From: Pseudophaeobacter profundi
GTDB taxonomy: Bacteria; Pseudomonadota; Alphaproteobacteria; Rhodobacterales; Rhodobacteraceae
Direction: 5' to 3'
Length of the DNA: 64,000 nt
Assembly: GCF_029697505.1 (NCBI RefSeq)
Contig: NZ_JARJEF010000009.1
Coordinates: forward strand, 1 to 64,000
A model generated the notes under the pieces. That model did no database searches. It worked only from the letters and a program-made list of their open reading frames with translations, and had not been told where the DNA came from. Positions 24,948 to 34,259 of the stretch are shown here, piece after piece (the stretch's first letter is position 1; each line of letters starts with the position of its first letter). Both the position numbers and the translations under genes were made by a program.

Positions 24948-26999
24948 ATGAATACTCCTCGCGCGATCCGCACCCTGCCCACGGTCTGCCCGCTGGACTG
25001 CCCCGACACCTGCAGCCTTTCTGTCAAGGTTGCAGGCGACCGCCTGGTCGAGGTCAAGGGGTCCCGGGCCAACCCCTTTACTGCGAACGTGATTTGCAAC
25101 AAGGTCGCCCGGTCCTACCCCGAGTTTGTCCATGGCAAAAACCGCCTGACCCATCCGCTGAAACGGGTGGGGCTGCGCGGCACCGGGCAATTTGAACGCA
25201 TCAGCTGGGACGCCGCGCTGGATCTGGTCCATGCGGGCTTTACCAAAGCCATCGACAGCCATGGCCCGCAAAGCATCCTGCCCTTCAACTATGCCGGCCC
25301 ACACGGAGAGCTGGCCGGTGGCTCGATGGATCGGCGCTTCTTTTATAAAATGGGGGCAAGCCTGCTGAACCGTGGGCCGCTTTGCGGTGGCGTGCGGGGC
25401 GGAGCCTATGCCAGCCTGTTTGGCAATGCGCCCGGCATGCCGCCGCTTCAAGTTATCCATTCTGACCTGGTGCTGGTCTGGGGCAACAATGTCACCGTCT
25501 CTAACCTGCATCTGGCGCCGCTGCTGAAAAAGATGCGCGCCCAGGGCGGGCGGCTGGTGGTGATCGACCCCAAGCGGGTCAAGATCGCGGAACAATGCGA
25601 CATGCATCTGCAGATCAAACCCGGCACCGATGTGGTACTGGCCATGGGACTGGCGGCCGAGCTAGAGCGCCGCCGGGCGCTGGATCTGGATTTCATCAAT
25701 CGCTGGGTCGATGGCTTTGCCCCCTTCATGGAACAGGCGCGGCGCTATGGCATTGCACAGATCGTCGAGATCTGCGGCATCACCACTGCCGAGGTTCATG
25801 CGCTTGCCGATATGATGCAGGCGGCGCAGAACATGGCCTGCGCCTTTGGAAACGGGATTGAACGCGGCCGCTCTGGCGGGTCCGGACTGCGGGCGGCCAT
25901 GGCCCTGCCTGCCCTGCTGGGGCATCATGGACGGCTGGGTGCCGGCGTGCTGGCCAAATCCGGCAGCGCCACCCCAAAGACCCAGGCACGGCTGCAGGGC
26001 GATCACCTGATCAAACCCGGCACCCGGACCTTTAACATCGTGGATCTCGCCGAAAAACTGCAGGACGACACGCTGGAACCCCCGATCAAGGCCACCATGA
26101 TCTACAACCACAACCCGGTGGCAACCCACCCGGATCAGGCCAATCTGATGCGCGCCCTGATGCGTGAAGATCTGTTCATTGTCGGCTGTGATGTGGTGAT
26201 GACCGATAGCATGGCCTATTGCGATGTGATCCTGCCCGCCGCGTCGCATTTTGAATTTGACGACATTTATGGCGCCTATGGGCAAAACTATCTGCAGCGC
26301 GCTGCCCCGGTGATCCCCCGTGTCGGAGAGAGCCTGCCCAATACGGAAATTTTTCGCCGCCTAGCCAAGCGCTTTGGCTATGAGGATGCACTGTTTCAGG
26401 CCAGCGACAGCCAGCTGATGGATGAGGCAATTGATGCCGATCACCCACAGCTGGACGGCCAGCGCCCCAGCGAGATCGCGCTGGATCGCGCCATCGAAAT
26501 CAGGGCCGCCGATGGCGCGCCCATGGTTATGTGTCAAAACGTCCTCCCCGCGACGAAGTCGGGCAGGATTGAGCTGTTCAGCCAGGCGTATGAAACCCGG
26601 TATGGCTTTGGCGTGCCGCGCTATGACCCGGTGGCGCAGGATCTGCCGCTGGTGCTGATCAGCCCCAGCTCGGCCAAGCGCACCAATGCCACCTTTGGGT
26701 CGGACCCGGCCTCCTCTGGGCCAGAACAGCTGGAAATGCACCCAAAGGATGCTGCGGCCCGTGGCCTGAAGGATGGCGCGCTTGTCCTGGTCTCAAACGC
26801 GCGTGGCGCGGTGACCCTGCAGCTGAAAATCTCTGATGCGACCCGCCCGGGGGTGCTTTATTCTCCCAAAGGCACCTGGCGTGCGACATCGCAGACCGGC
26901 TTTACCGTGAATGCGCTGATCCCGGCTGATCTGCGCACCGATATCGAGGATGGCGCCTGCTATCACGAAACCTTTGTCGAGGTGCAAGCGGCGCTGTAA
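24948..26999 (+). CDS. Molybdopterin-dependent oxidoreductase with one N-terminal Fe-S cluster
   Basis: The 683-residue enzyme is of the DMSO-reductase family, binding a bis-guanine-dinucleotide molybdenum cofactor. A [4Fe-4S] pattern is present at the N-terminus, Cys14-x3-Cys18-x3-Cys22-x27-Cys50. The cofactor-binding region follows (VLVWGNNVTVSNLHL near 180), and the C-terminal domain ends GTWRATSQTGFTVNAL. There is no Tat signal, so it is cytoplasmic. It resembles the short anaerobic-dehydrogenase group often annotated as BisC-like or YoaE-like, of unknown substrate. No electron-transfer subunit is adjacent, so a soluble carrier probably serves it. ATG 24948 gives a natural start 40 residues before the last cluster cysteine. 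Confidence 0.85.
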   Translation: MNTPRAIRTLPTVCPLDCPDTCSLSVKVAGDRLVEVKGSRANPFTANVICNKVARSYPEFVHGKNRLTHPLKRVGLRGTGQFERISWDAALDLVHAGFTKAIDSHGPQSILPFNYAGPHGELAGGSMDRRFFYKMGASLLNRGPLCGGVRGGAYASLFGNAPGMPPLQVIHSDLVLVWGNNVTVSNLHLAPLLKKMRAQGGRLVVIDPKRVKIAEQCDMHLQIKPGTDVVLAMGLAAELERRRALDLDFINRWVDGFAPFMEQARRYGIAQIVEICGITTAEVHALADMMQAAQNMACAFGNGIERGRSGGSGLRAAMALPALLGHHGRLGAGVLAKSGSATPKTQARLQGDHLIKPGTRTFNIVDLAEKLQDDTLEPPIKATMIYNHNPVATHPDQANLMRALMREDLFIVGCDVVMTDSMAYCDVILPAASHFEFDDIYGAYGQNYLQRAAPVIPRVGESLPNTEIFRRLAKRFGYEDALFQASDSQLMDEAIDADHPQLDGQRPSEIALDRAIEIRAADGAPMVMCQNVLPATKSGRIELFSQAYETRYGFGVPRYDPVAQDLPLVLISPSSAKRTNATFGSDPASSGPEQLEMHPKDAAARGLKDGALVLVSNARGAVTLQLKISDATRPGVLYSPKGTWRATSQTGFTVNALIPADLRTDIEDGACYHETFVEVQAAL

Positions 27000-27000
27000 C

Positions 27001-27046
27001 GCCCCCCTTGCGCCTTGCCCTTCCCGCAACGGGCAAGACAGGGGGC
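27001..27046. terminator. Nested stem-loop between convergent genes
   Basis: GCCCCC (27001-27006) and GGGGGC (27041-27046) enclose CTTGCCC (27014-27020) and GGGCAAG (27031-27037). The structure lies immediately after the oxidoreductase stop and just ahead of the dacB stop on the other strand, so it could stop both transcripts. No T-run is present. Confidence 0.45.
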
Positions 27047-27062
27047 AGTTGGCGGCCTGGCC

Positions 27063-28580
27063 TCAGCTGCCGTAGCTTTGGCCCCAGCGTTCAATCAGTT
27101 GTTGCTGCAAACGCTTGGCCTGCTTGTTCCAGCGGCGCGCGCCCTTTGGCCTCTCGCGCTCTGCCCGGCTGATACGGGCGCGGGCCTGGGTATCGGCGGC
27201 AAAGATCGCAAAAGCCAGCACCGTGCCGCCAGGGGTCGTCAAAAAGCCCCCCAACCCGGAAACAAAGTTCAAGGTTCCGGTCTTGGCGGCCACTTTGATC
27301 GGGTGGCTTTTGATCACCCGGCCATTGCTGTCGCGCATGGGGAACTCTTTCAGCAGCGGCTTCAGCCTGCCCCCCTTGTATGCCGCGACCAGAACCTTCA
27401 GCAGAGCGCTTGGCGTCACCCGTGACGCATCACCAAGACCGGAATGATCCACCAAGCGGACGCCGCTGACCCCGTAGCGCGCCTCGACCCAGTGCGACAT
27501 CTCATTGGCAGAATCCTTCAAACCCCTGGGGCGCTTGCCGCGTTTGGCCGTCGCCGCCATGCCAATCATTTCGGCCATCAGGTTATTGGAATATTTCAGC
27601 ATGCCCTTCAGCATCTGATCCAGCTGCGGGCTGTGATGCTGCGCCAAAAGCGTCGCCTGTGGCAGGTTCTGCACCGATTTGGCAGCCTCCAGCTTGACCC
27701 CATGCGCCCGGGCCATGGTGCGAAAAACATCTGCGGCATAGTCCGCCGGACGCCGCACCGGCAACCAGCGCGACCCACCTTTGCCCAGCGCCTGCGAAGC
27801 CACGGTCCAGCTGTCAGCCCCATTGCGATCCGCATAGGTGTAAACCGGCAGCGCGCGATTGGCGACTTTCATCCGCGCCATACTGACCTCGGGGCGGTAT
27901 TTCGCAGTGCGGGCATCCATGGTGACGGCCCAGCCCTTGCTGGCGCGCTTCCACTCAAAATGCACCCGGTTGAAATTCAGCGCGATACCGGAAACCGCCG
28001 GGCTATAGCCCACGTGATCAGGCTGTTCGCTGTCAATGCTGTGCACCTGGGGCAGCGCCCCGTCCCAGACCTTGAAACCACCGCGCACCTCGCGGATGCC
28101 GGCGTTTTTCAACGCCCGCGCCATCTGCGCCAGATGATCTGTGTTCAGCATCGGATCGCCGCCGCCCGCCAGGATCAGATCGCCCTTCAGTACGCCGCCC
28201 AAGACCGGGCCATCAGCCAATAGCCTGGTGATAAAACGGTGTTGTGCGCCGAATGTTTCAAGCGCGTAAAGCGCCGTCAGCGCCTTGGCCACACTTGCCG
28301 GCGGCTGCCCGTCTTGGCTGCCTTCGGATTCCAGTACCTTGCCGCTGCCCACCTCGGCCACGGCGCAGGCCACCCGGCCCGACAGGCCGGACTGCGCCAG
28401 CAACGTCTTGAGGCTGACAGAAGGGGCCCCAGTGCCGCCCTGAAGCAATGCCCCCCCCGCCCGAGCCTGCGGCCGCAAAGAGGTTGTAGGCGCATTGGCC
28501 AGCGCACCAGACGCTGCCGGAACGACAAGGGCTGCTGCGGCAGAGGAAAGGAAAAAGCGTCTCGATAACATGTCAGTCAA
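27063..28580 (-). CDS. dacB: D-alanyl-D-alanine carboxypeptidase/endopeptidase (PBP4 type)
   Basis: The 505-residue periplasmic penicillin-binding protein trims peptidoglycan cross-links. Active-site motifs are in order: S96-V-A-K99 (nucleophile Ser96), S331-N-N333, and K433-T-G435. The long insertion between the first two is typical of PBP4/S13 peptidases. The N-terminus LSRRFFLSSAAAALVVPAA is twin-arginine-like, followed by ALANA, so export may be by Tat or Sec. ATG 28571 is an alternative start. The gene is monocistronic and separated from nadD by 186 bases. Confidence 0.93.
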   Translation of the reverse strand: MTDMLSRRFFLSSAAAALVVPAASGALANAPTTSLRPQARAGGALLQGGTGAPSVSLKTLLAQSGLSGRVACAVAEVGSGKVLESEGSQDGQPPASVAKALTALYALETFGAQHRFITRLLADGPVLGGVLKGDLILAGGGDPMLNTDHLAQMARALKNAGIREVRGGFKVWDGALPQVHSIDSEQPDHVGYSPAVSGIALNFNRVHFEWKRASKGWAVTMDARTAKYRPEVSMARMKVANRALPVYTYADRNGADSWTVASQALGKGGSRWLPVRRPADYAADVFRTMARAHGVKLEAAKSVQNLPQATLLAQHHSPQLDQMLKGMLKYSNNLMAEMIGMAATAKRGKRPRGLKDSANEMSHWVEARYGVSGVRLVDHSGLGDASRVTPSALLKVLVAAYKGGRLKPLLKEFPMRDSNGRVIKSHPIKVAAKTGTLNFVSGLGGFLTTPGGTVLAFAIFAADTQARARISRAERERPKGARRWNKQAKRLQQQLIERWGQSYGS

Positions 28581-28766
28581 TATCTAATCAGAAAGCTACG
28601 ATACAGCAAACAAAGACCCGCTATATGGCATGCTGTCTCGCTCATAATGCATTTTATACTGTGTCACCTGCAAAAAATGCAGATTGCCAGAGTGTTTTTT
28701 TACAAGATGTACCACTGCTCAGCCCGGTTTGCTGGCTGGATGCGTCCCGCCATGATGCCGCGCGGG

Positions 28767-29423
28767 TCACGCAGATGGCGGCTGATCCGCCTCTGGCCCA
28801 GCGGCACATCCGCTGGCCACCCCGCCCGGCCATTTCCCGGCTGCCCGGATCTGGCTAGAGCTGGCGGCAATCAGCGGAATATTGACAAAACACCAGGCCG
28901 GCGCCGAGGCCTGGGCCAGGGCCTGGCTATCCTGGTCACCGATCATCGCCCCCCGGTAAATCCGCGCCGCCGGAGAGAGCCGCGCCGCGATCCGGTCGCC
29001 AGGTCGCGCCAGCACCCCAATCGGCACCGTCTCCATGATCTGACGCCAGTCCTTCCAGTGGTGAAAATGGGCCAGATTGTCCGCCCCCATCAGCCAGGTA
29101 AACCGCACCCCCGGATAGATCCGCCGCAATGCCCGCAGCGTTTCCGCCGTGTAACGGGTGCAAAGGCGGGCTTCGATATCGCTGACATGCACCTTTGGGT
29201 GATCCATCAGCGCCGATGCCGCTGCAACCCGGCCAGCCATGCTGGCAGGGGCATGCGCCTTCAGCGGATTTCCGGGCGAAACCAGCCACCAGAGCCGATC
29301 AAGATTGAACCGCTTCAGCGCCGCGCGACTGATCTGAACATGGCCCTGATGGGCCGGATCAAAAGAGCCCCCCAGCAAACCGACGCGCAGCCCCGGCCGC
29401 AGATATGGAAACCCCTGTCTCAT
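28767..29423 (-). CDS. nadD: Nicotinate-nucleotide adenylyltransferase NadD
   Basis: The 218-residue enzyme adenylates nicotinate mononucleotide, the penultimate step of NAD synthesis. The nucleotidyltransferase signature [18 protein letters not shown] is at the N-terminus (GSFDPxHxGH type). [20 protein letters not shown] lies in the middle, and the second ATP motif ASSSQIR follows near 194, where family members read (I/V)SSTxIR. The ATG at 29423 is selected because earlier in-frame starts precede non-protein-like sequence. Another NAD gene, nadE, lies in this window but is not in the same operon. Confidence 0.93.
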   Translation of the reverse strand: MRQGFPYLRPGLRVGLLGGSFDPAHQGHVQISRAALKRFNLDRLWWLVSPGNPLKAHAPASMAGRVAAASALMDHPKVHVSDIEARLCTRYTAETLRALRRIYPGVRFTWLMGADNLAHFHHWKDWRQIMETVPIGVLARPGDRIAARLSPAARIYRGAMIGDQDSQALAQASAPAWCFVNIPLIAASSSQIRAAGKWPGGVASGCAAGPEADQPPSA

Positions 29424-29726
29424 CCGTTTGGTGATGCACAGTTTCCAAGCTGAGATCAAGCCGACCACAACGTAAATGCACCCGGCCTCACCCCAAAGCC
29501 TGCATGGACCTTGGGAAGACATGAACCGCCGTCATCGTGCTGCCCCCAGCCGATTGGCGGGATGGCAAGGCCAGGCGCGGCGCGTGCGGAGCGGGCCACA
29601 AAATGGATCCGTCCGAGACGCATGAAATTCGCAAGCGCTGCCTTGCCCGTATCCATGATTGCCCCCGCCCCTGCCATCAGCTATCACACCAGCCAGCTAG
29701 AATTACCCTCATCACGGAGCAGTCAC
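29424..29726. other. Intergenic stretch between divergent nadD and ettA
   Basis: No gene or repeat is recognised in these 303 bases. Promoters for both genes must lie here, but no convincing -35/-10 pair stands out. A weak ribosome-binding stretch (ACGGAGCA) precedes ettA. Confidence 0.4.
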
Positions 29727-31394
29727 ATGGCCGCCTATCAATATGTCTACCACATGCAGGGGGTCTCCAAGACCTATCCCGGTGGGAAGAAGTGCTTTGA
29801 AAACATCCACCTGTCCTTTCTGCCCGGCGTGAAAATCGGTGTTGTCGGCGTCAACGGTGCCGGTAAATCGACCCTGATGAAGATCATGGCCGGCCTGGAC
29901 AAGGATTTCACCGGCGAAGCCTGGGCCGCCGAAGGCGCCAAGGTTGGCTACCTGCCGCAGGAACCAAAACTGGACGAGAGCCTGACCGTACGTGAAAACG
30001 TCATGCTTGGCGTCAAGGAAAAGAAAGACAAGGTCGACCGCTTCAACCAGATCGCCGTCGAGATGGCCGAGAACTACACAGACGAGCTGATGGAAGAGAT
30101 GACCGCGCTGCAGGACAGCATCGACGCGGAAAACCTCTGGGATCTGGACAGCCAGATCGACATTTCGATGGAGGCCCTGCGCTGCCCCCCCGATGACGCG
30201 GAAATCGCCAATCTTTCGGGCGGTGAAAAACGCCGGGTTGCGCTGTGCAAGCTGCTGCTTGAAGCGCCTGAAATGCTGCTCCTCGACGAACCGACCAACC
30301 ACCTGGATGCGGAAACCATCGCCTGGCTGCAACAGCACCTGATCGACTACAAAGGCACCATCCTCTGCGTCACCCACGACCGGTATTTCCTGGATGACAT
30401 CACCAGCTGGATCCTTGAGCTCGACCGTGGCAAGGGCATCCCCTATGAAGGCAACTATTCCGCCTGGCTGGAACAAAAGGCCAAACGGCTGGAACAGGAA
30501 GCCCGCGAGGACAAGAGCAAACAGCAGACCCTGCAGCGTGAGCTGGAATGGATGCGTCAGGGGGCCAAGGCCCGTCAAGCCAAGAGCAAGGCCCGGATCA
30601 ACGCCTATAACGACCTCGCCGAACAGTCCGAGCGCGAAAAGCTGACCCGCGCCCAGATCGTTATTCCCAATGGCCCGCGTCTGGGCAGCAAGGTGATCGA
30701 GGTAAGCGGTTTGTCGAAACACTATGGCGACAAGCAGCTGGTGGAAGACCTGTCCTTCGACCTGCCCCCCGGCGGCATTGTCGGTGTGATCGGCCCCAAC
30801 GGCGCCGGTAAATCCACCCTGTTCCGCATGTTGACCGGACAGGAACAGCCCGACAGCGGCTCGGTTTCTTACGGCGATACTGTGAAACTGTCCTATGTCG
30901 ACCAGTCGCGCGATGACCTGAAAGACAATGAAACCGTCTGGGAAGCCATCTCTGGGGGTGCCGAGATCATCGAACTGGGCGACGCCCAAGTGAACTCCCG
31001 CGCCTATTGTTCTTCGTTCAACTTCAAAGGTGGCGATCAGCAGAAACCGCTGAACCTGCTGTCAGGTGGTGAACGCAACCGCGTCCACATGGCGCGTCTT
31101 TTGAAAGAGGGCGGCAACGTGCTGCTGCTTGACGAACCAACCAATGATCTGGACGTGGAAACCCTGCGGGCCCTGGAAGACGCGCTGGTGGATTTTGCCG
31201 GCTGCGCCGTGGTGATCTCGCACGATCGTTTCTTCCTCGACCGGATCTGCACCCATATGCTCGCCTTTGAAGGCGACGCCCATGTGGAATGGTTTGAAGG
31301 CAATTTTGAGGACTACGAAGAAGACAAGAAACGCCGCCTCGGCGCCGATGCCCTGGAACCCAAGCGTTTGAAGCACAAGAAATTCGTGCGATAA
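29727..31394 (+). CDS. ettA: Energy-dependent translational throttle protein EttA (ABC-F)
   Basis: The 555-residue soluble protein has two ABC ATPase cassettes and acts on the ribosome E site to gate elongation according to energy state. Cassette 1 has Walker A GVNGAGKST near 40, signature LSGGE and DEPTNHLD; cassette 2 has GPNGAGKST near 358, LSGGERNRV and DEPTNDLD. Between them lies the P-site tRNA-interaction motif region, rich in charged helices (QQTLQRELEWMRQGAKARQA). The length is exactly that of EttA. ATG 29727 gives MAAYQYVYHMQGVSKTYPGG. A GC-rich hairpin follows the stop. Confidence 0.95.
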   Translation: MAAYQYVYHMQGVSKTYPGGKKCFENIHLSFLPGVKIGVVGVNGAGKSTLMKIMAGLDKDFTGEAWAAEGAKVGYLPQEPKLDESLTVRENVMLGVKEKKDKVDRFNQIAVEMAENYTDELMEEMTALQDSIDAENLWDLDSQIDISMEALRCPPDDAEIANLSGGEKRRVALCKLLLEAPEMLLLDEPTNHLDAETIAWLQQHLIDYKGTILCVTHDRYFLDDITSWILELDRGKGIPYEGNYSAWLEQKAKRLEQEAREDKSKQQTLQRELEWMRQGAKARQAKSKARINAYNDLAEQSEREKLTRAQIVIPNGPRLGSKVIEVSGLSKHYGDKQLVEDLSFDLPPGGIVGVIGPNGAGKSTLFRMLTGQEQPDSGSVSYGDTVKLSYVDQSRDDLKDNETVWEAISGGAEIIELGDAQVNSRAYCSSFNFKGGDQQKPLNLLSGGERNRVHMARLLKEGGNVLLLDEPTNDLDVETLRALEDALVDFAGCAVVISHDRFFLDRICTHMLAFEGDAHVEWFEGNFEDYEEDKKRRLGADALEPKRLKHKKFVR

Positions 31395-31403
31395 AATATC
31401 GGG

Positions 31404-31433
31404 GCGGGGGCGACCGTCTTCGGCCGCCCCCGC
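31404..31433 (+). terminator. Terminator hairpin of ettA
   Basis: GCGGGGGCG (31404-31412) pairs with CGCCCCCGC (31425-31433), with an inner CCG/CGG pair, ten bases past the ettA stop, then TTAT. The T-run is weak but position and stability fit. Confidence 0.6.
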
Positions 31434-31733
31434 TTATCTACTGCCACGGCACCCTGCGGCACGCTCCCTTTCCGGTGGGAACCTTCCTGGATGTTGCACG
31501 CCCCGCCGCTCATTGCCGGGTCAGCTACAGCCCGCCGGGCGTGTCGACGCCGCCCCCCTTCCACTTTTCCAAAAACAGTCTCGCCGCAGGCAAGGCCCAG
31601 CCCTGGCCCCTTCGCCGGCAAAGACGCATTTGGCGTTTTGCCCCCCGCGCGCTATCCTACGGGCACGTCATACAGGCGCGTCGTATTTTCTAACGACGGT
31701 TAATCAGTATCATTTTTGAAAGGCCACCTGCCC
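31434..31733. other. Intergenic stretch with nothing recognised
   Basis: Some 300 bases between the ettA terminator and the DUF4157 gene carry no recognised gene. Open frames on both strands are GC-driven and lack protein character. Confidence 0.4.
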
Positions 31734-32105
31734 ATGCCCATCACCGCAGCAAAGATCACCAGTCAGGTCGAGGCCCTGAGAGGCAGGAAAGCCAAACGCA
31801 AAAGGCTCGACACCGCGCCCGAAGGCACCAAGAGCCGCAAACTGCCCGGTGATCTGCGCAAGGGGCTAGAGGCGCATTTCGGCAGCAAGCTCTCCCGCGT
31901 CAAACTGCATGTCGGAGGCAACGCCAAGGATCTGTGCAAAAAGCTGAAAGCCAAGTCCTTTACCATTGGCAATGACGTTTATTTTGCCAAACCCGCCAGC
32001 GCCAAGAAAGCCGATTTTCTGGTGCATGAACTCGCCCATGTCCTGCAACAGGGTCGTGGCCGGATGCCAAAACCAAGGGATGGCGTGGCGCTCGTGTCAA
32101 AATAA
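31734..32105 (+). CDS. Stand-alone DUF4157 (zincin-like) mini-protein
   Basis: The 123-residue protein is little more than a DUF4157 domain. A basic N-terminal tail (residues 1-37) precedes LPGDLRKGLEAHFGSKLSRV, then KLHVGGNAKDLCKKLKAKSF, then TIGNDVYF. The end has the metalloprotease-like HExxH motif His98-Glu-Leu-Ala-His102 followed by VLQQGRG. In larger proteins this domain is found with contractile injection systems or polymorphic toxins; its activity is not established. No secretion apparatus is nearby and no signal peptide is present. ATG 31734 is preferred over TTG 31716, as GAAAGG lies at the right distance. Confidence 0.8.
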   Translation: MPITAAKITSQVEALRGRKAKRKRLDTAPEGTKSRKLPGDLRKGLEAHFGSKLSRVKLHVGGNAKDLCKKLKAKSFTIGNDVYFAKPASAKKADFLVHELAHVLQQGRGRMPKPRDGVALVSK

Positions 32106-32300
32106 TCCAACATCGACAGGGGTCTTCCCCCACTGTGATCATGTATTTTTGGGATTATTTGTAACACCTTGCCAAATATTCCTTATGCGCCATGCAAAAA
32201 CCGGAAGGGTTTGAAGAAAATCTTAACCTTTTCAAACTGTATTGAAAGGACAGGGCCGCGCTAAGCTAGAGCCAAGATCTTTGGGAAAAGGTGAGACACA

Positions 32301-32516
32301 ATGGCATTTGTCAGCATCATGTTTGGATCGCTCGTTGGCCTTGTCACGGCTGTGACAGGCTTTACCCTGTTTGATCTGCACATCTGGCACAGCCTCTTGC
32401 TTTACTCCGGCACGGGCGTTGGCGTTGCCGCGCTGGCGATTGGCATCTTGGTACTGCGCAGCACTCCCGAGCCGCAGTTTTCGGCCTCTGGGCCCGGCGG
32501 CGCTAACGCGCTTTGA
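32301..32516 (+). CDS. Small two-helix membrane protein, function unknown
   Basis: The 71-residue protein has two predicted membrane helices (about 4-22 and 29-51), with a short cytoplasmic tail rich in Ser, Gly and Pro. AAAAGGTGAG lies just ahead of the ATG, supporting translation. No family is recognised; such small proteins are common in Rhodobacteraceae. The last 14 bases overlap the end of the convergent thioredoxin gene. Confidence 0.6.
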   Translation: MAFVSIMFGSLVGLVTAVTGFTLFDLHIWHSLLLYSGTGVGVAALAIGILVLRSTPEPQFSASGPGGANAL

Positions 32517-32931
32517 CCCACGCAACAATCTGACCTTCACGCAGGGCGCCCGACTGGCGCCTTTTTTCTTTGCCCCGTTCAAAGGCCACCAAGGTCGGGA
32601 TCCCCTTGATCCGATAGCGCCCACCGGTGGATTGATGCCGTTGGGTATCAAGCTTGACCAGACGGGCCTGACCGGTCAACGTGCGGGCTGCCTTGGTGAA
32701 CTCTGGTGCCATCATTTTGCAGGGTCCGCACCAGGGCGCCCAGAAATCCACAATCAATGGCAGATCATCGTTCTGCACCGCCTTTTGCAGGATCGCCGGA
32801 TCCACATCCGTCGGCTGCTTTGACAGTAGCGCCGCGCCGCAGCTGCCGCATTTGGGGCCCGCCGTCAGCCGTGCCTCGGGCACTCGATTCAACTGGCCAC
32901 AGGCCAGGCAGGTCAGGGTTTTTTCCGCCAT
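32503..32931 (-). CDS. trxC: Thioredoxin TrxC (thioredoxin 2)
   Basis: The 142-residue cytoplasmic dithiol reductase has two parts. Residues 1-35 form a zinc ribbon with CLAC and CGSC cysteine pairs, the mark of thioredoxin 2. The following thioredoxin domain has the active site WAPWCGPCKMM near 69, and the cis-proline loop GIPTLVAF near 114. ATG 32931 is used because the first cysteine pair follows within ten residues. It is divergent from the L,D-transpeptidase gene with a 160-base gap. Confidence 0.93.
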   Translation of the reverse strand: MAEKTLTCLACGQLNRVPEARLTAGPKCGSCGAALLSKQPTDVDPAILQKAVQNDDLPLIVDFWAPWCGPCKMMAPEFTKAARTLTGQARLVKLDTQRHQSTGGRYRIKGIPTLVAFERGKEKRRQSGALREGQIVAWVKAR

Positions 32932-33091
32932 GACAACGCTCCCAGTGCAGGTAATCGGCGCGATCATAGGCGCGCTGCTGCAATCTGCAAGGTCCAGCGC
33001 TGCCCAGCCTCCCTGCCCCTCGCCGTCTTGACGGAATGGTACCAGCACCACAAGATATACAGGCAGGTATGTTCCAAAATGTGAGGTTCAG

Positions 33092-33667
33092 ATGATTTCT
33101 CGCCGCGTTTTTTCCACCTCCGCTCTTGCAGCCGTTTCGACCTTCTCCCTGTCGGGCCTTGCCATGCCCGCCCGCGCGAAACCGGCACCCGTTTTTGACC
33201 CGACACCGCAATACGTAAGGATCAAGAAAGATTACCAACCCGGCGAAATCCTGATCCTGCCGCGATCCTACTACCTTTATTTTGTCACCGAACAGCGCAA
33301 GGCAATCCGCTATGGCGTGGGGGTTGGCAAGGCTGGGCTGGAATTCACCGGCAGCGCCATCATCCAGCGAAAACGTGAATGGCCCGGCTGGCGTCCCACC
33401 CAGGAAATGATCGAACGCAGCCCGCGCATCTACCAGCGCTTTGTCGATAACAGCTACGTACAGCCCGGTGGGCCGGACAACCCACTGGGCGCGCGGGCGC
33501 TCTATCTTTATCAAAACGGAGTGGATACCTACTTTCGCATTCACGGCACCACCCAGCCCGAAACCATTGGCACCTCAGCCTCGAATGGCTGCATCCGCAT
33601 GTTGAATTCACATGTTACCGACCTCTATCAGCGGGTACCGCTGGGCACCAAAGTCACGGTTTTGTAG
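33092..33667 (+). CDS. L,D-transpeptidase (YkuD/ErfK family)
   Basis: The 191-residue exported enzyme cross-links peptidoglycan (3-3 links) or anchors proteins to it. The N-terminal segment MISRRVFSTSALAAVSTFSL is twin-arginine-like and ends in ARA. The YkuD catalytic motif is present: His in YFRIHGTTQPETIG and Cys in SASNGCIRML, 15-17 residues apart, with the conserved SxGCIRM order. The start at 33092 has only a modest ribosome-binding site (TGAGGTT). No neighbour acts with it directly; dacB and the mre operon are elsewhere in the window. Confidence 0.9.
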   Translation: MISRRVFSTSALAAVSTFSLSGLAMPARAKPAPVFDPTPQYVRIKKDYQPGEILILPRSYYLYFVTEQRKAIRYGVGVGKAGLEFTGSAIIQRKREWPGWRPTQEMIERSPRIYQRFVDNSYVQPGGPDNPLGARALYLYQNGVDTYFRIHGTTQPETIGTSASNGCIRMLNSHVTDLYQRVPLGTKVTVL

Positions 33668-33784
33668 ACCCGGAAATAGGTCAGCAAGCCCGACATAATG
33701 CACCAGGCAGCCCCGGAAAATCGCCAAAAAAATCATCATGCAAAAGAAATTTCTGCAACAGGCCCGGTAACATAGACACCGGCG

Positions 33785-33817
33785 CCCCCCGCACAAAGGG
33801 GGGGTGACGATTTTTTC
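33785..33817 (+). terminator. Possible terminator downstream of the L,D-transpeptidase gene
   Basis: CCCCCC (33785-33790) faces GGGGGGG (33798-33804) across a seven-base loop, and TTTTTT begins at about 33811. It lies about 118 bases beyond the transpeptidase stop and ahead of the cold-shock leader. Confidence 0.4.
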
Positions 33818-33970
33818 TTGCGCGAAAGCCGCTTCTGTCCAATGCTGTCATCGCGAGGTCATAAAGGGGGTGATATTTATCCCTGATGGATGGGCTACCA
33901 CCAGAATGAGCAAGCCATACTGCCGCATGTTGCGGGCAGAAAGCGTGAGAAGAAACTAGGAGAAGAGACG

Positions 33971-34177
33971 ATGGCAACTGGCACCGTCAAATGGTTCAAC
34001 ACCACCAAGGGATTTGGCTTTATCGCCCCTGACAGCGGCGGAAGCGATGTATTTGTTCACATTTCCGCAGTAGAGCGGTCCGGTCTGACAGGCCTCGCGG
34101 ACAACCAAAAAGTGAGCTACGAAATGCAGCCCGGTCGTGATGGCCGTGAATCCGCGGTTGATCTCGCGCTGCTTTAA
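33971..34177 (+). CDS. Cold-shock-domain protein (CspA family)
   Basis: The 68-residue single OB-fold RNA chaperone has both nucleic-acid-binding motifs: RNP1 KGFGFIAP near 13 and RNP2 DVFVHISAV near 29. It opens MATGTVKWFNTTKG, the standard start. AGGAGA at 33958-33963 precedes the ATG. The transcript probably has a long leader, as there is a 170-base gap ahead free of genes. A strong terminator follows. The gene is monocistronic. Confidence 0.95.
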   Translation: MATGTVKWFNTTKGFGFIAPDSGGSDVFVHISAVERSGLTGLADNQKVSYEMQPGRDGRESAVDLALL

Positions 34178-34197
34178 GCCCCAAAACATTTTTATTG

Positions 34198-34225
34198 GCG
34201 GCCCTGATTTTTTGGGGCCGCTTTT
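34198..34225 (+). terminator. Intrinsic terminator of the cold-shock gene
   Basis: GCGGCCC (34198-34204) pairs with GGGCCGC (34215-34221) and is followed by TTTT, 20 bases past the stop codon. Confidence 0.75.
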
Positions 34226-34259
34226 GCGTCCCCGCCCCCCTTGCCCCTTGTCTTGTCCC

